Numbered from the stretch's first letter, positions 31,961 through 41,380 are shown. The stretch: 64,000 nucleotides of DNA from an uncultured Clostridia bacterium (GCA_944333055.1 CALVKT010000052.1:1-64000), one strand, 5' to 3'. Notes: generated by a model from the letters alone, not told the origin. Numbers and translations: made by a program.

Positions 31961-33556
31961 TCACGCCTCCCTTCCCGGCTTGATGCCCGACATCGCCAGA
32001 CCGAAGTCCGCATCCGGGCTGTCGACCGGCAGCACGTCCACAACCTCGCCCTCGGCCACGATGGCGATGCGGTCGCAGATCGAGCGCAGTTCCATCAGCT
32101 CGGAGGAGACCATGACGATCGTCATGCCCTGCTCGCGGTTGAGCTTGACCAGCGTTTCGAGCACCAGCTTCTTGGCGCCGATGTCGATGCCGCGCGTCGG
32201 CTCGGAGACGAACAGCAGCTTCGGCTTCATCGTCAGCGCGCGCGCAATGCAGACCTTCTGCTGGTTGCCGCCGGAGAGCGTGCCGGTGTGCTGCACCGCG
32301 CCGAAGCAGCGGATGTCCAGATCCTTGATCATCCTGTTCGCGTGCTCGCGGATTCCGCGGTTGTCCCTGAGGCTCGCGCCCAAAATGTTTTTGGTATATT
32401 CGCCGTTGACCTGCATCGCGTTGAACACGATGTTGTCCTCGATGCTCTCCTCCAGCAGCAGTCCGACGCCGCGGCGGTCCTCGGAGACCATCGCCATGCC
32501 GCTCTTGAGCGCGGCGTGCGCGTCGTTGAGCTTGACCGGCTCGCCAAAGAGCGTCACCTCGCCCTCCGCGTCGTACACGCCCATGATGCCGTTGGGGATG
32601 CCGACCTTGCCCTGACCGGCGAGGCCGCCGATGCCGAAGATCTCGCCCTCGTGCACGGTCAGCGAGACGTCGCGCACCTGCTCGCCCGGCATGTCCACCG
32701 CCAGATGGCGCACGTCGAGCGCCACGGGCGCGTCGTCCGCAAACGCGCGCGGCTCGGCCGTGACGAATGCGGACTCGCCTTTGCGCCCGATCATCATCTC
32801 CGCCAGCCGGGTCACGTCGGTATCCTTCGTGCGCACGTCCGCGACGAACTGTCCGTCGCGCAGGATGGTCACGCCGTCCGCCGCGGCGATGACCTCATCC
32901 AGGCGGTGCGTGATGAAGATGATGGCGATGCCGCGCGCGGCGATCTCCTTCATCACCTTGATGAGCTGGTCGGCCTCGCTCTCGGTGAGCACGGCCGTCG
33001 GCTCGTCGAAGACCAGCAGCCTGACGCCCGTCTTGTCGATCTCGCGGGCGATCTCCACAAACTGCATGTAGCCCACGGGCAGGCCCTTGACCAGCGTATA
33101 TTCATCAATGGACATGCCGACGCTGTCCAGCGCCTTGCGGGCGTCACGGGCCATCGCCGTCATATCCAGGGTTTCCAGATTCTTGCCGAAGACCCGGGAA
33201 AGCAGACTGGGCGTTGTGATTTCGCGATTGAGTTTGATGTTTTCCGTGATGGTGAAGCCCGGCAGCAGCATGAACTCCTGATGCACCATGCCGATGCCCT
33301 TGATCATCGCGTCATGCGGCGACGCGATGTGCGTGCTCTGTCCGTCGATGAGCACCTCGCCGCCAAAGCCGCCGGTCGCATGAATGACGGGCATGCCAAA
33401 CAGCACGTTCATCAGCGTGCTCTTGCCTGCGCCGTTTTCGCCCAGCAGCGCGTGAATCTCGCCGGGGCGGACTTTGAGCGAGACCTCGGACAGCACCGTG
33501 TTTTCACCATATTTCTTGGTGATGTCCTTCATCTCCAGAATGTATTCTGCGGCCAA
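31961..33556 (-). CDS. Sugar-type ABC transporter, double ATP-binding protein
   Basis: A 531-residue protein with two fused ATPase domains, as in RbsA/MglA/YufO. The first has GENGAGKST (Walker A) near residue 36 and LLVFDEPTAVLTESE; the second has a signature LSGGNQQKVCIARAL and LLFVSEPTRGIDIGA. The second Walker A is degenerate (GLAGQGKVG), as is common in this family. The start is TTG at 33556 with GGAGG 7 bp upstream. It lies 3 nt before the first permease gene. Confidence 0.93.
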   Translation of the reverse strand: MAAEYILEMKDITKKYGENTVLSEVSLKVRPGEIHALLGENGAGKSTLMNVLFGMPVIHATGGFGGEVLIDGQSTHIASPHDAMIKGIGMVHQEFMLLPGFTITENIKLNREITTPSLLSRVFGKNLETLDMTAMARDARKALDSVGMSIDEYTLVKGLPVGYMQFVEIAREIDKTGVRLLVFDEPTAVLTESEADQLIKVMKEIAARGIAIIFITHRLDEVIAAADGVTILRDGQFVADVRTKDTDVTRLAEMMIGRKGESAFVTAEPRAFADDAPVALDVRHLAVDMPGEQVRDVSLTVHEGEIFGIGGLAGQGKVGIPNGIMGVYDAEGEVTLFGEPVKLNDAHAALKSGMAMVSEDRRGVGLLLEESIEDNIVFNAMQVNGEYTKNILGASLRDNRGIREHANRMIKDLDIRCFGAVQHTGTLSGGNQQKVCIARALTMKPKLLFVSEPTRGIDIGAKKLVLETLVKLNREQGMTIVMVSSELMELRSICDRIAIVAEGEVVDVLPVDSPDADFGLAMSGIKPGREA

Positions 33557-33604
33557 TATGATTCCTCCTTGATGCACACCAAAGCTGCCCAAACCGGTTG
33601 AACC

Positions 33605-33648
33605 GAAAAGCGACCCGCCTCAATCCACTCGAAGCGGGTCAGCTTTTC
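33605..33648 (-). terminator. Intercistronic hairpin after the DUF3798 gene
   Basis: On the minus strand GACCCGC pairs with GCGGGTC and is followed by GCTTTTC. It lies in the 120-bp gap before the ATPase gene and may reduce read-through. Confidence 0.65.
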
Positions 33649-33676
33649 TTCAGCCAATCAGCTGTTGTTCACCGGA

Positions 33677-34828
33677 TTACTCGATGTAGTCGTTGAAGTC
33701 GACCGGTCCGAGCAGGATGGTGTAGTAGTTGTCGTAGGTCACGCCGTTGGCGTCGGTGTAGTTGGCGAGCACAGCGCCCGGGGCAGCCGCTTCGAACTTG
33801 GCCGCGACAGCCGCAGCGTCGTTCTTGCTGGTGATGGTGCCCTGGATGTAGTCATAGGCGTACTCGGTGCCCACCGCGACGATGGCCATGTTGACCGGCG
33901 TCGGCCAGGTGGAGAAGCGGCCCACCGCGTCATGCTCCTGGAGCTTCGCAGCGATCTGCTTGAGGGCGTCGGTGTCATCGCCGCCGACCTGCAGGGACTC
34001 AAGGCCAAGGGAAGCCGGGAAGGCGTGATACGGGGACGGGCAGCACGGCTGCGGATAGTAGGCGTTCGGCTCGGCGAGCACGGCCACCTGCAGCGGCTCC
34101 TGCATGGAGCAGTTGGTGGAGAAGAAGGCGACCTTCTTGCCCTCATATTCCTTCATCTTGAGCGGCACATCCTCCAGGATGAACTGCTGCGCGCCGGAGA
34201 CGCCGGCATCGCCGGTCGGGTCGGGCGCGGTGGCTTCCACGTACTCGATGCCCAGCGCGGCGCAGTTCTCTTCAAACCTGGCCTTGCGGGCGGCGATGGT
34301 CTCCATCGCCAGGTGGCGCGGGAAGGAGTAGTGCACGAACACCTCGACGCCCCAGTCGGCGCAGGTCTCGATGATGGAGTCGCCCTGAGCCGGCTCGTCA
34401 GAGTAGAGCACGATGTCGGCCGCGGCGGTGATGACGTCCGGATCCTCCTGCGGCACGCCCGCGATGAGCAGGATGTCGGGGCGCGTCTCGCGGATCTTGT
34501 TGAAGGCAGGCGCGGCGCCCGGCACGGCCTGGCACATCACGATGGCCTTCACCTCCGGATCGGAAGCGAACGCGAGCAGCTTGGAGATGGTGGTCTCCGT
34601 CTCAGCCATGAAGTTGTCCGGATACGTTTCATGCACAATGCGTTCCGCACCATAGGCTTCGATGGCACGCTGGGCAGCACGGTACTCTTCCTCACCCTGG
34701 GAGGTCGTGCCGGTCAGAATGGCGATCTTCCAGTTCTCCTCGGCAGCGGCGCTCTCCTCGGCGACGGCGCCGCAGGCCAGAGCCAGACAAAGCGCGAGGG
34801 CCAAAGCCAGGCAAAGCAACTTTTTCAT
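33677..34828 (-). CDS. DUF3798-family ABC substrate-binding protein
   Basis: A 383-residue exported protein. The signal peptide (MKKLLCLALALAL, cleavage near AVA-E) is followed by WKIAILTGTTSQGEEEYRAA, a periplasmic-binding-protein opening, and by SDPEVKAIVMCQAVPGAAPAF. I assign it to DUF3798 from memory of this pattern. The start at 34828 has GGAGGG 6-7 bp upstream. Cysteines occur in the signal peptide but do not form a lipobox. It heads an operon with a double ATPase and two permeases of the sugar/nucleoside type; the ligand is unknown. Confidence 0.82.
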   Translation of the reverse strand: MKKLLCLALALALCLALACGAVAEESAAAEENWKIAILTGTTSQGEEEYRAAQRAIEAYGAERIVHETYPDNFMAETETTISKLLAFASDPEVKAIVMCQAVPGAAPAFNKIRETRPDILLIAGVPQEDPDVITAAADIVLYSDEPAQGDSIIETCADWGVEVFVHYSFPRHLAMETIAARKARFEENCAALGIEYVEATAPDPTGDAGVSGAQQFILEDVPLKMKEYEGKKVAFFSTNCSMQEPLQVAVLAEPNAYYPQPCCPSPYHAFPASLGLESLQVGGDDTDALKQIAAKLQEHDAVGRFSTWPTPVNMAIVAVGTEYAYDYIQGTITSKNDAAAVAAKFEAAAPGAVLANYTDANGVTYDNYYTILLGPVDFNDYIE

Positions 34829-34929
34829 GGATTTCCCTCCAAATACGTTATTCCTCATACATTCCGCGGGACGTGGAATGTGAAAAGGCTGTCAGGCATC
34901 CTCATACGCGCGGTACGAAGATATAAAAG

Positions 34930-34958
34930 ATTATATCATTTCACGCTTTACCGTGCAA
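34930..34958 (-). promoter_or_regulatory. Promoter of the DUF3798 ABC operon
   Basis: -35 TTGCAC at 34953-34958 and a perfect -10 TATAAT at 34930-34935, spacer 17 bp, about 100 bp upstream of the binding-protein start. Confidence 0.85.
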
Positions 34959-34980
34959 GAGGAAAACTGCAATTAGCCAC

Positions 34981-34997
34981 AATTTGTTGTACAAATT
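34981..34997. promoter_or_regulatory. Palindrome upstream of the DUF3798 promoter
   Basis: AATTTGT-TGT-ACAAATT is a perfect 7-bp inverted repeat with a 3-nt centre, 22 bp upstream of the -35 box, a position that suits an activator. Confidence 0.5.
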
Positions 34998-35083
34998 TCG
35001 CCCGTAATGTGAATTTTCTTCACCTTTCGGCGCGGAAAATGCAATTTTATGCCACAATCGCTGCATATCGCCTGCATATATGC

Positions 35084-35109
35084 AAAAGGCCCGCCTGTTG
35101 CGGCGGGCC
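35084..35109 (-). terminator. Terminator of the opp operon
   Basis: On the minus strand GGCCCGCC pairs with GGCGGGCC around GCAACA-like loop sequence and is followed by TTTTG, about 35 bp past the oppF stop. Confidence 0.85.
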
Positions 35110-35144
35110 GGGCGGGTCGTTCGGGCGGGTTTTTCCCCGCCGCG

Positions 35145-36101
35145 TCAGACCAGATGGCAGGCGACGAAGTGGCCGGGCGCGGCCTCGCGCAGCTCCGGTG
35201 CGCTCTGGCGGCACTTGTCGCAAGCCAGCGGGCAGCGGCTGGAGAAGGCGCAGCCCTTGGGCTTGTTGATCGGGCTGGGCACGTCGCCGTCGATGATCTG
35301 GCGGTGCTTCTGCGCCTCCTTGTGCGGATCGGCGATCGGCACGGCGGAGAGCAGCGCCTTCGAGTACGGGTGCAGCGTGTTGGCGTAGAGCTCGGCGCTG
35401 GTGGCCAGCTCCACGACGCTGCCCAGATACATGACCGCGATGCGGTCGGAGATGTACTTGACGATGTTCAGGTCGTGCGCGATGAACAGGTAGGTCAGGC
35501 CCATCTTCTGCTGCAATTCGTGCAGCAGGTTGATGACCTGCGCCTGAATGGAGACGTCCAGCGCGGAGATCGGCTCGTCGCAGACGATGAACTCCGGCTC
35601 GATGGCCAGCGCGCGGGCGATGCCGATGCGCTGGCGCTGGCCGCCGGAAAACTCGTGCGGGAAGCGGTTGGCATGCTCGCGGTTGAGGCCGACGATGTCC
35701 AGCAGCTCCGCCACGCGCTCCTGACGGCGCTTCTCGTCGTACATGTTGTGGATCTCCATGCCCTCGGCGATGATGGAGCCGACGGTCATGCGCGGGTCAA
35801 GCGACGCGTAGGGGTCCTGGAAGATGATCTGCGCCTTTTTGGCGAAGGCGAAATGCTCCTTCTTGTTGGTCAGGTCGACCTCTTTCCCCGCGTAGAACAG
35901 CTTGCCCTTGGTGGGCTTGTAGATGCCCATGAGCGTGCGGCCCAGCGTGGACTTGCCGCAGCCGGATTCGCCGACCAGACCGAGCGTCTCGCCGCGATGG
36001 ATCGTCAGGTTCACGTCTTCCACGGCGTGCAGCAGGCGGCCGCCGCTGACCTTGAAATATTTGCACAGGCCCTTTGCCTGTACGAGCACCTCATTCGTCA
36101 T
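35145..36101 (-). CDS. oppF: Oligopeptide ABC transporter ATP-binding protein OppF-like
   Basis: A 318-residue cytoplasmic ATPase. Walker [10 protein letters not shown], signature [15 protein letters not shown], Walker [15 protein letters not shown] and the H-loop FIAHDL are present. The C-terminal oligopeptide/dipeptide transporter extension carries four cysteines ([15 protein letters not shown] and CHLV), the positions that hold a 4Fe-4S cluster in related Opp/Dpp ATPases. Its ATG overlaps the oppD stop by 4 nt. Last gene of oppBCDF, followed by a strong terminator. Confidence 0.94.
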   Translation of the reverse strand: MTNEVLVQAKGLCKYFKVSGGRLLHAVEDVNLTIHRGETLGLVGESGCGKSTLGRTLMGIYKPTKGKLFYAGKEVDLTNKKEHFAFAKKAQIIFQDPYASLDPRMTVGSIIAEGMEIHNMYDEKRRQERVAELLDIVGLNREHANRFPHEFSGGQRQRIGIARALAIEPEFIVCDEPISALDVSIQAQVINLLHELQQKMGLTYLFIAHDLNIVKYISDRIAVMYLGSVVELATSAELYANTLHPYSKALLSAVPIADPHKEAQKHRQIIDGDVPSPINKPKGCAFSSRCPLACDKCRQSAPELREAAPGHFVACHLV

Positions 36102-37108
36102 CCCTTCGCCCCCCTTTCCTCCGCGCTCGGGCAGTCCGGATGCAGCAGCCAGCAGCTGGCCTTGTGCCCGTCGCCTATGGTGAACTCCGGCGGCTGCTCC
36201 TCCTTGCAGATCTGCATGCAGTGGCGGCAGCGCGCCGCGAAGCCGCAGCCCCTGGGCGGGTTGAGCAGATCGGGCGGCGTGCCCGGAATGGACATGAGCG
36301 GCTCGTGCTTGCCCTGATCGGTGGAGGGCAGCGAGCGCAGCAGCGCCTCCGTGTACGGATGCTTATGCTGGTAGAAGATCTCCTCGGTGGTGCCCGTCTC
36401 CACGACCTTGCCCGCGTACATGACGGCCACGCGGTCCGCGATGCCCGCCACGACGCCCAGGTCGTGCGTGATGAGGATGATCGCGGTGTTGATCTTTTCC
36501 TTGAGCTCGGCGAGCAGCTCCATGATCTGCGCCTGAATCGTCACGTCCAGCGCGGTGGTCGGCTCGTCGGCGATGAGCAGCTTCGGGTTACAGGAAAGCG
36601 CCATGGCGATCATCGCGCGCTGGCGCATGCCGCCGGAATACTCGTGCGGGTACTGCTTGGCCCGCTCCTCCGGGTTGGGGATCTTCACCTGTTCGAGGCA
36701 GCGGATCGCCTCCGCCTTCGCCTCCGCGTTGCTCAGGTGCTTGTGCAGGCGGATGGATTCGACGATCTGCTTGCCCACGCGGGTGGTCGGGTTCATGCAG
36801 GTCATCGGGTCCTGGAAGATCATGGCGACCTCGTTGCCGCGGATCTTCTGCATCTCCTTGTCGTCGGCGTGCACGATGTCGTGCCCGGCCAGGTTGATCT
36901 CGCCGTCCACGATGCGCGCAGGCGGCATCGGGTTGAGCTTCATGATGGTCTGCGCCGTCACGGACTTGCCGCAGCCGGACTCGCCGACGATGGCGAGCAC
37001 CTCGCCCTCGTCCACGTGGAGCGTCACGCCGCGCACGGCCTGTACTTCGCCCGCATAGGTGTCAAACGACACGCGCAGGTTGTCAATGGTGAGCACTCTC
37101 TCTGCCAT
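36098..37108 (-). CDS. oppD: Oligopeptide ABC transporter ATP-binding protein OppD-like
   Basis: A 336-residue ATPase partner of OppF. Walker [10 protein letters not shown], signature [15 protein letters not shown], Walker [15 protein letters not shown] and H-loop [10 protein letters not shown] are all intact. The C-terminal extension has [15 protein letters not shown], again the probable iron-sulfur cysteines. It starts 7 bp after oppC and overlaps oppF by 4 nt, which indicates tight coupling of the two ATPases. Confidence 0.94.
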   Translation of the reverse strand: MAERVLTIDNLRVSFDTYAGEVQAVRGVTLHVDEGEVLAIVGESGCGKSVTAQTIMKLNPMPPARIVDGEINLAGHDIVHADDKEMQKIRGNEVAMIFQDPMTCMNPTTRVGKQIVESIRLHKHLSNAEAKAEAIRCLEQVKIPNPEERAKQYPHEYSGGMRQRAMIAMALSCNPKLLIADEPTTALDVTIQAQIMELLAELKEKINTAIILITHDLGVVAGIADRVAVMYAGKVVETGTTEEIFYQHKHPYTEALLRSLPSTDQGKHEPLMSIPGTPPDLLNPPRGCGFAARCRHCMQICKEEQPPEFTIGDGHKASCWLLHPDCPSAEERGAKG

Positions 37109-37115
37109 GTCGGTC

Positions 37116-38069
37116 TTACCTCCTCAGTTTCGGGTCGAATGCGTCGCGCAGGCCGTCGCCGAACATGTTGCACGCCAGCATCGTCAAGCTGATGCAGATG
37201 GCCGGGATGAGCAGCTGCCAGGGGTACATGCGGAAGTTCTGGATGCCCAGCTGCGCCAGGGAACCCCAGGAGCATTGCGGCAGCGGGATGCCCAGGCCGA
37301 TGTAGCTCAGGTACGCCTCCGAGAAGATGGCGTTGGGGATGGCCAGCGTCACGCGGACGATGACGACGGAGAGCGTGTTGGGCAGCAGGTGGCGCGCGAT
37401 GATGCGCGCGGGGCTGGCGCCCATGGCCTCGGCGGCGGCGATGTACTCCTGCTGCTTGAGCGCGACGATCTGGCCGCGCACCAGGCGCGCCATCGGTATC
37501 CAGCCGACGACCGAGTAGGCGATGATGATGGTCATCATGCCCGGCTCCAGCACCATCATCAGCAGGATGACGATGATCAGGTACGGGATGCCGTTGATGA
37601 TCTCCAGGATGCGCATCATGATGATATCCAGCGTGCCGCCGAAGTAGCCGGAGATGCCGCCGTAGATGCATCCGAGGATCAGGTCGACGATGGCCGTGGT
37701 GACGGCGATGATCAGCGAGACGCGGCCGCCCATCCACACGCGGGTGAACAGGTCGCGGCCCAGCGTATCGGTGCCGAAGATGTGCATATGGCCGCAGCCT
37801 TCGGAGGTCTCATCGTCGCAGATGGAGAACATCGGCGCGTTGGTGTGGCTGTAGTGCTGCTCGCGGTAGTCAAAGTAGGAGAACACCGGGGCGAACGCGG
37901 ACATCAGCGACAGCACGGCGATGAGCACCACGCACACCAGCGCGACCCTGTTCTTGACCAGGCGGCGCATGGCGTCCTGCGTGAAGGTGAGGCTGGGGCG
38001 GGTGATGGCTTCCCGATCGTGGGCGCTCTCGCCCACGTGGGCAAAGCGGGACTTGTCAATGTGTTCCAT
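37116..38069 (-). CDS. oppC: Oligopeptide ABC transporter permease OppC-like
   Basis: A 317-residue inner-membrane permease. It has the OppC N-terminal cytoplasmic segment, one transmembrane helix at about 40-60, an outside loop ending in FGTDTLGRDLFTRVWMGGR (the family hallmark), and the EAA loop AAEAMGASPARIIARHLLPN. The start at 38069 is certain: GGAGG 7 bp upstream lies within the last codons of oppB. The longer frame to 38633 is a shadow of oppB. Confidence 0.95.
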   Translation of the reverse strand: MEHIDKSRFAHVGESAHDREAITRPSLTFTQDAMRRLVKNRVALVCVVLIAVLSLMSAFAPVFSYFDYREQHYSHTNAPMFSICDDETSEGCGHMHIFGTDTLGRDLFTRVWMGGRVSLIIAVTTAIVDLILGCIYGGISGYFGGTLDIIMMRILEIINGIPYLIIVILLMMVLEPGMMTIIIAYSVVGWIPMARLVRGQIVALKQQEYIAAAEAMGASPARIIARHLLPNTLSVVIVRVTLAIPNAIFSEAYLSYIGLGIPLPQCSWGSLAQLGIQNFRMYPWQLLIPAICISLTMLACNMFGDGLRDAFDPKLRR

Positions 38070-38071
38070 AC

Positions 38072-39007
38072 TCAATCCTCCAGCTTGACGCGCGGGTCGA
38101 TGAAGCCGTAGAGCAGGTCGACCACCAGCGTGCACAGGATGAGCAGCGCGCCGTAGAAGACGACGGTGCCGCCGATCATCGTGTAATCGAGGTCCTTGAT
38201 GCTGGTGACGAAGTACTTGCCCAGACCGGGGATGTTGAAGATGCTCTCGATGACGAACGTGCCGGTGAGCACGGAGGCGACCGTCGGACCCATGATGGTG
38301 ACGACCGGCATGACCGCGTTGCGCAGCGCGTGCCGCCACATGATCTGCCGCTGGGACAGGCCCTTGGAACGCGCGGTCTTGATGTAATCGGAGCTGAGCA
38401 CGTCGAGCATGCTCGTGCGCATCAGGCGGGAAACCGTGGCCAGCGAGCCGAGGCCCAGCGCGAAGGCCGGCAGCAGCGTGTGCTTGAACGTGCCCCAGCC
38501 CTGAATCGGGAAGAGGTTCACGCCGAACACCTTGCGCAGCTGCAAGCCCAGGAAATACTGGAGCACGGCGCCCAGGATGAAGCTGGGCACGGAGACGCCG
38601 ATCATGGCGATGAACATGGACAGGGAATCCCACACGGTGCCGCGCTTGATGGCGGCGACGGCGCCCAGCAGAATGCCGGCGATGACCGCAAAGATCAGCG
38701 CGCGGATGCCCAGATCCGCGGAGACCATGAAGGACTCCGAGACGATCTCCATGACGGGACGGTTGTAGGTGATGGACACGCCCAGGTCGCCCTTGAGACA
38801 GTTGCCCATGTACATCAGGTACTGAACGAATACGGGTTTGTCAAGGCCATACTTGGCGTTCATGTTGGCCAGCGCCGTCGGAGAGATGGCTTTCTCTCCG
38901 AGGAACGGGTCGCCCGGCAGCATGCGCATCATGAAAAAGACCAGCGTGATGAGCATGAACAGCGTCAGCACGGCATACACCAGACGCTTGAGAATATAGC
39001 GGGCCAA
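38072..39007 (-). CDS. oppB: Oligopeptide ABC transporter permease OppB-like
   Basis: A 311-residue inner-membrane permease: LARYILKRLVYAVLTLF then the first helix, YGLDKPVFVQYLMYMG, GDLGVSITYNRPV and the EAA loop YIKTARSKGLSQRQIMWRHA are all standard OppB/DppB features. The start is TTG at 39007 with AAGGAGG 7 bp upstream. Directly upstream lies a decayed second copy of its own first 80 or so codons, including the ribosome binding site. It begins the oppBCDF block, which also has a separate promoter at 39340. Confidence 0.95.
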   Translation of the reverse strand: MARYILKRLVYAVLTLFMLITLVFFMMRMLPGDPFLGEKAISPTALANMNAKYGLDKPVFVQYLMYMGNCLKGDLGVSITYNRPVMEIVSESFMVSADLGIRALIFAVIAGILLGAVAAIKRGTVWDSLSMFIAMIGVSVPSFILGAVLQYFLGLQLRKVFGVNLFPIQGWGTFKHTLLPAFALGLGSLATVSRLMRTSMLDVLSSDYIKTARSKGLSQRQIMWRHALRNAVMPVVTIMGPTVASVLTGTFVIESIFNIPGLGKYFVTSIKDLDYTMIGGTVVFYGALLILCTLVVDLLYGFIDPRVKLED

Positions 39008-39041
39008 TGCACTTCCTCCTTCTGTTTTCATCTGCATCCGA

Positions 39042-39320
39042 TCAATCTTCGACCGGCAATAAAGGGTCGGATGTCTCATGCGCGGACGCGCCCCAGTCCC
39101 GTGCGCGCGGCGCGGGCGAAGCGGGCAGGGGCGTATCCAGACCATATTGGGCGCTCATGGCTTCCGGCGCCGTCGGGGCGGCATTCCTTCCGGCCGGCGG
39201 GGCGTCCGGCGGCATGCGCATCACGAAAAAGACCAGCGTGATGCGCACGAACAGCGTCAGCACGGCATGCGCCGGATGCCTCAGCATATGGCGGGCCAAT
39301 GCGCGCCTCCTTCTGGTTTC
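39042..39320 (-). pseudogene. Decayed tandem duplicate of the oppB 5' end
   Basis: From the former TTG codon near 39298 the frame gives LARHMLRHPAHAVLTLFVRI and TLVFFVMRMPPD, then YGLDTP, matching oppB (LARYILKRLVYAVLTLFMLI, TLVFFMMRMLPGD, YGLDKP). The similarity includes the upstream CCTCCTTCTG ribosome-binding region and fades after about 85 codons. The frame is still open to 39042, but many changes are A/T to G/C and replace conserved residues with Pro, Ala and Arg. It lies between the oppB promoter and oppB, in the mRNA leader. Confidence 0.85.
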
Positions 39321-39339
39321 ATATCCATCCGATTCTTCC

Positions 39340-39368
39340 ATTATGGGCGATTTTTTGACGGATGTCAA
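39340..39368 (-). promoter_or_regulatory. Internal promoter for oppBCDF
   Basis: -35 TTGACA at 39363-39368 and -10 CATAAT at 39340-39345, spacer 17 bp, downstream of the oppA terminator and upstream of the decayed oppB copy. Confidence 0.7.
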
Positions 39369-39400
39369 TGGATAATCCTGCAGAAATCCGAACAGTCAAG

Positions 39401-39433
39401 AAAATGCGGCACGGGGAGAACCCCTGTGCCGCA
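39401..39433 (-). terminator. Terminator between oppA and oppB
   Basis: On the minus strand GCGGCACAGGGG pairs with CCCCGTGCCGC around TTCT and is followed by ATTTTCTT. It should limit read-through from oppA. Confidence 0.85.
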
Positions 39434-39467
39434 CGGTATCAACCGTTCTGCGATTGAAATCGAAGGA

Positions 39468-41177
39468 TTACTCAGCCAGCTTGGTGTAGATCAGGTTGTA
39501 GCTCTGGAACGGCAGACGGGCATAGCCTTCAACCATCTTCTCGGAGACCACGTAGTCCTCATGACGCCAGTAGACCGGGATGATCGGCATATCCTCGGCG
39601 AGGAGCTGCTCGCACTGGACGAAGAGCTGCTCGCGCTTGGCCATGTCGGTTTCCACCTTGGCCTGCTCGATGAGCGCATCGTACGCCTCGCTGGAGTAGC
39701 CGGCGTGGTTGTTGCCGTTGGTGGTGGTCCACAGGTCCAGGTCGGTCATCGGGTCGTTGTAGTCCGGGCCCCAGCCGCCGGCGAAGAGGTCGTAGTCATG
39801 CGCATTGCGGCGGGCGCGGGATTCGGTGATGGTCAGCACTTCGAGCTTGGCCTCGATGCCCAGGTTCTTGCGCAGCTGCTCCTGCATGACCTGGTGGTAC
39901 AGCTCGTTCTGCGTGCCCTCGGAGACCATGAAGGTGATGTCGATCTGATCGACGGTCTTGCCCAGATCCTCAAGCGCCTTGGCGAGGTATTCCTGCGCCT
40001 TTTCGACGTCGGCGGTGGCCGGATAGAGGCGCTCGCCGCCGTTGGCCGCCAGCACGGCCTCAGCGAAGGTCTCGGTGTTCACGCCGGAGATGCCCAGCGC
40101 GAAGGACGGGGACGGCTCGTTGTCGTTCTTGAAGACGGTGTCGATGATCTGCTGACGGTCCAGCGCGTAGCTGATGGCCTTGCGCAGGTTGACGTTGGCG
40201 ATATCGCGGCTCGGATCGTCCACGCAGCACAGCAGGTAGTAGCTGTAGCCGCCGATGTAGTTGGAGACCTTGAAGCCCTCGGCGGTGAGCATCTCACGCT
40301 GCTCGCCGGTGACGTCGATCAGGTCGACCTCGCCGCCCTGGAAGGCGTTCATCTTGGCGTTGTTGTCGGTGTACTTGATCCAGTTGATCTTTTCCAGAGA
40401 GACGTTCTCCGCATCATACCAGGTCGGGTTCTTGACGGTGACGATCTTGTTCTCCAGCACCCACTCGGTCATGTAGAACGGGCCGCAGTAGAGCAGGGTC
40501 TCCGGGGAGGTGCCGTAGTTGTCGGCGCCGACCTCGGTGTAGAACGGCTCATAGATCGGGCTCATGACCTCGAACTTGACGTACTGCAGGAAGTAGGGCA
40601 GCACGTTCTCCAGCTCGCAGACGAGGGTGTAGTCGTCCACCGCCTTGAAGCCGACGTCCTCGATCTTCACTTCCGGCGCGCCCTCCACGCCGGAGGCGTA
40701 ATCGTAGTACGCCTGCGCGTTCTTGAAGACCGCGGCGAAAGCGTAGTACTCGCAGGCGTTGGCCGGGTTGAGCAGCTCGCGCCAGCCGAACACGAAGTCG
40801 TGCGCGGTCACGTCGGCGACGACCTCGCCCTTGGAGTTGACCCACTTCATGCCCTCACGGATCTTGAAGGTCCAGGTGAGGCCGTCCTCGGAAGACTCCC
40901 AGCTCTCGGCCGCGGCCGGGATGATGGAGTTGTCCACGGAGCTCAGCTTGACCAGGCAGTTCTGCGTGTGGCGCGCAATGCCCAGCTCCGTGTTGTAGGT
41001 CATCTTCATCGGGTTCATCACGCTCATCGTGGAGCACTCGACGCTGATGGCGCCCTTCTCGGACGTGCCCGGATAGTATCCAAGGCCCGCGTTCGGGTTG
41101 GTCTCGGCCACGGCAACGGCGCCGATGGTCAGGAGCATTGCCAGGCAAAGCAGCCACGCAATAAGACGGTTTTTCAT
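39468..41177 (-). CDS. oppA: Oligopeptide-binding protein (OppA-like, SBP family 5)
   Basis: A 569-residue exported peptide-binding protein. The signal peptide (MKNRLIAWLLCLAMLL, cleavage near AVA-E) has no lipobox cysteine. The family 5 pattern is present: LTWTFKIREGMKW, AHDFVFGWRELLNP, NVNLRKAISYALDRQQII and GGWGPDYNDPMTDLDLW. Length is typical. An AAGGAGG site precedes the ATG. It heads the peptide importer with its own promoter and terminator, so it is likely made in excess over OppBCDF, the usual stoichiometry. Confidence 0.95.
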   Translation of the reverse strand: MKNRLIAWLLCLAMLLTIGAVAVAETNPNAGLGYYPGTSEKGAISVECSTMSVMNPMKMTYNTELGIARHTQNCLVKLSSVDNSIIPAAAESWESSEDGLTWTFKIREGMKWVNSKGEVVADVTAHDFVFGWRELLNPANACEYYAFAAVFKNAQAYYDYASGVEGAPEVKIEDVGFKAVDDYTLVCELENVLPYFLQYVKFEVMSPIYEPFYTEVGADNYGTSPETLLYCGPFYMTEWVLENKIVTVKNPTWYDAENVSLEKINWIKYTDNNAKMNAFQGGEVDLIDVTGEQREMLTAEGFKVSNYIGGYSYYLLCCVDDPSRDIANVNLRKAISYALDRQQIIDTVFKNDNEPSPSFALGISGVNTETFAEAVLAANGGERLYPATADVEKAQEYLAKALEDLGKTVDQIDITFMVSEGTQNELYHQVMQEQLRKNLGIEAKLEVLTITESRARRNAHDYDLFAGGWGPDYNDPMTDLDLWTTTNGNNHAGYSSEAYDALIEQAKVETDMAKREQLFVQCEQLLAEDMPIIPVYWRHEDYVVSEKMVEGYARLPFQSYNLIYTKLAE

Positions 41178-41236
41178 GGGGCTTCCTCCTTAAAATATAG
41201 TAGGCGATTGGCGGAGAACGGCGCCGCGCGGGTCAG

Positions 41237-41265
41237 TTGCGGCCACCGTTCTTTCATGATATAAT
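41237..41265 (+). promoter_or_regulatory. Rightward promoter toward the sigma-like gene
   Basis: -35 TTGCGG at 41237-41242 and -10 TATAAT at 41260-41265, spacer 17 bp, about 115 bp upstream of the gene. Confidence 0.65.
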
Positions 41266-41267
41266 CT

Positions 41268-41296
41268 ATTATAGCATACAGGCCCCCGCTCTGCAA
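41268..41296 (-). promoter_or_regulatory. Promoter of oppA
   Basis: -35 TTGCAG at 41291-41296 and -10 TATAAT at 41268-41273, spacer 17 bp. Its -10 lies 2 bp from the -10 of the opposing rightward promoter, so the two would compete for polymerase. Confidence 0.8.
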
Positions 41297-41380
41297 GTCT
41301 GAAATCAAAAAAATTCGTTTCATCGTAAAGAAGTCAATCTGGAATACGATGAATGAATCAATCTGGAGGTCAAGTTCCGC

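Larger units (their letters stand above)
34829..35144. other. Gap between the DUF3798 operon and oppF
   Basis: This 316-bp gap holds the DUF3798 promoter, the palindrome at 34981-34997 and the opp terminator at 35084. No gene is seen. Confidence 0.6.
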
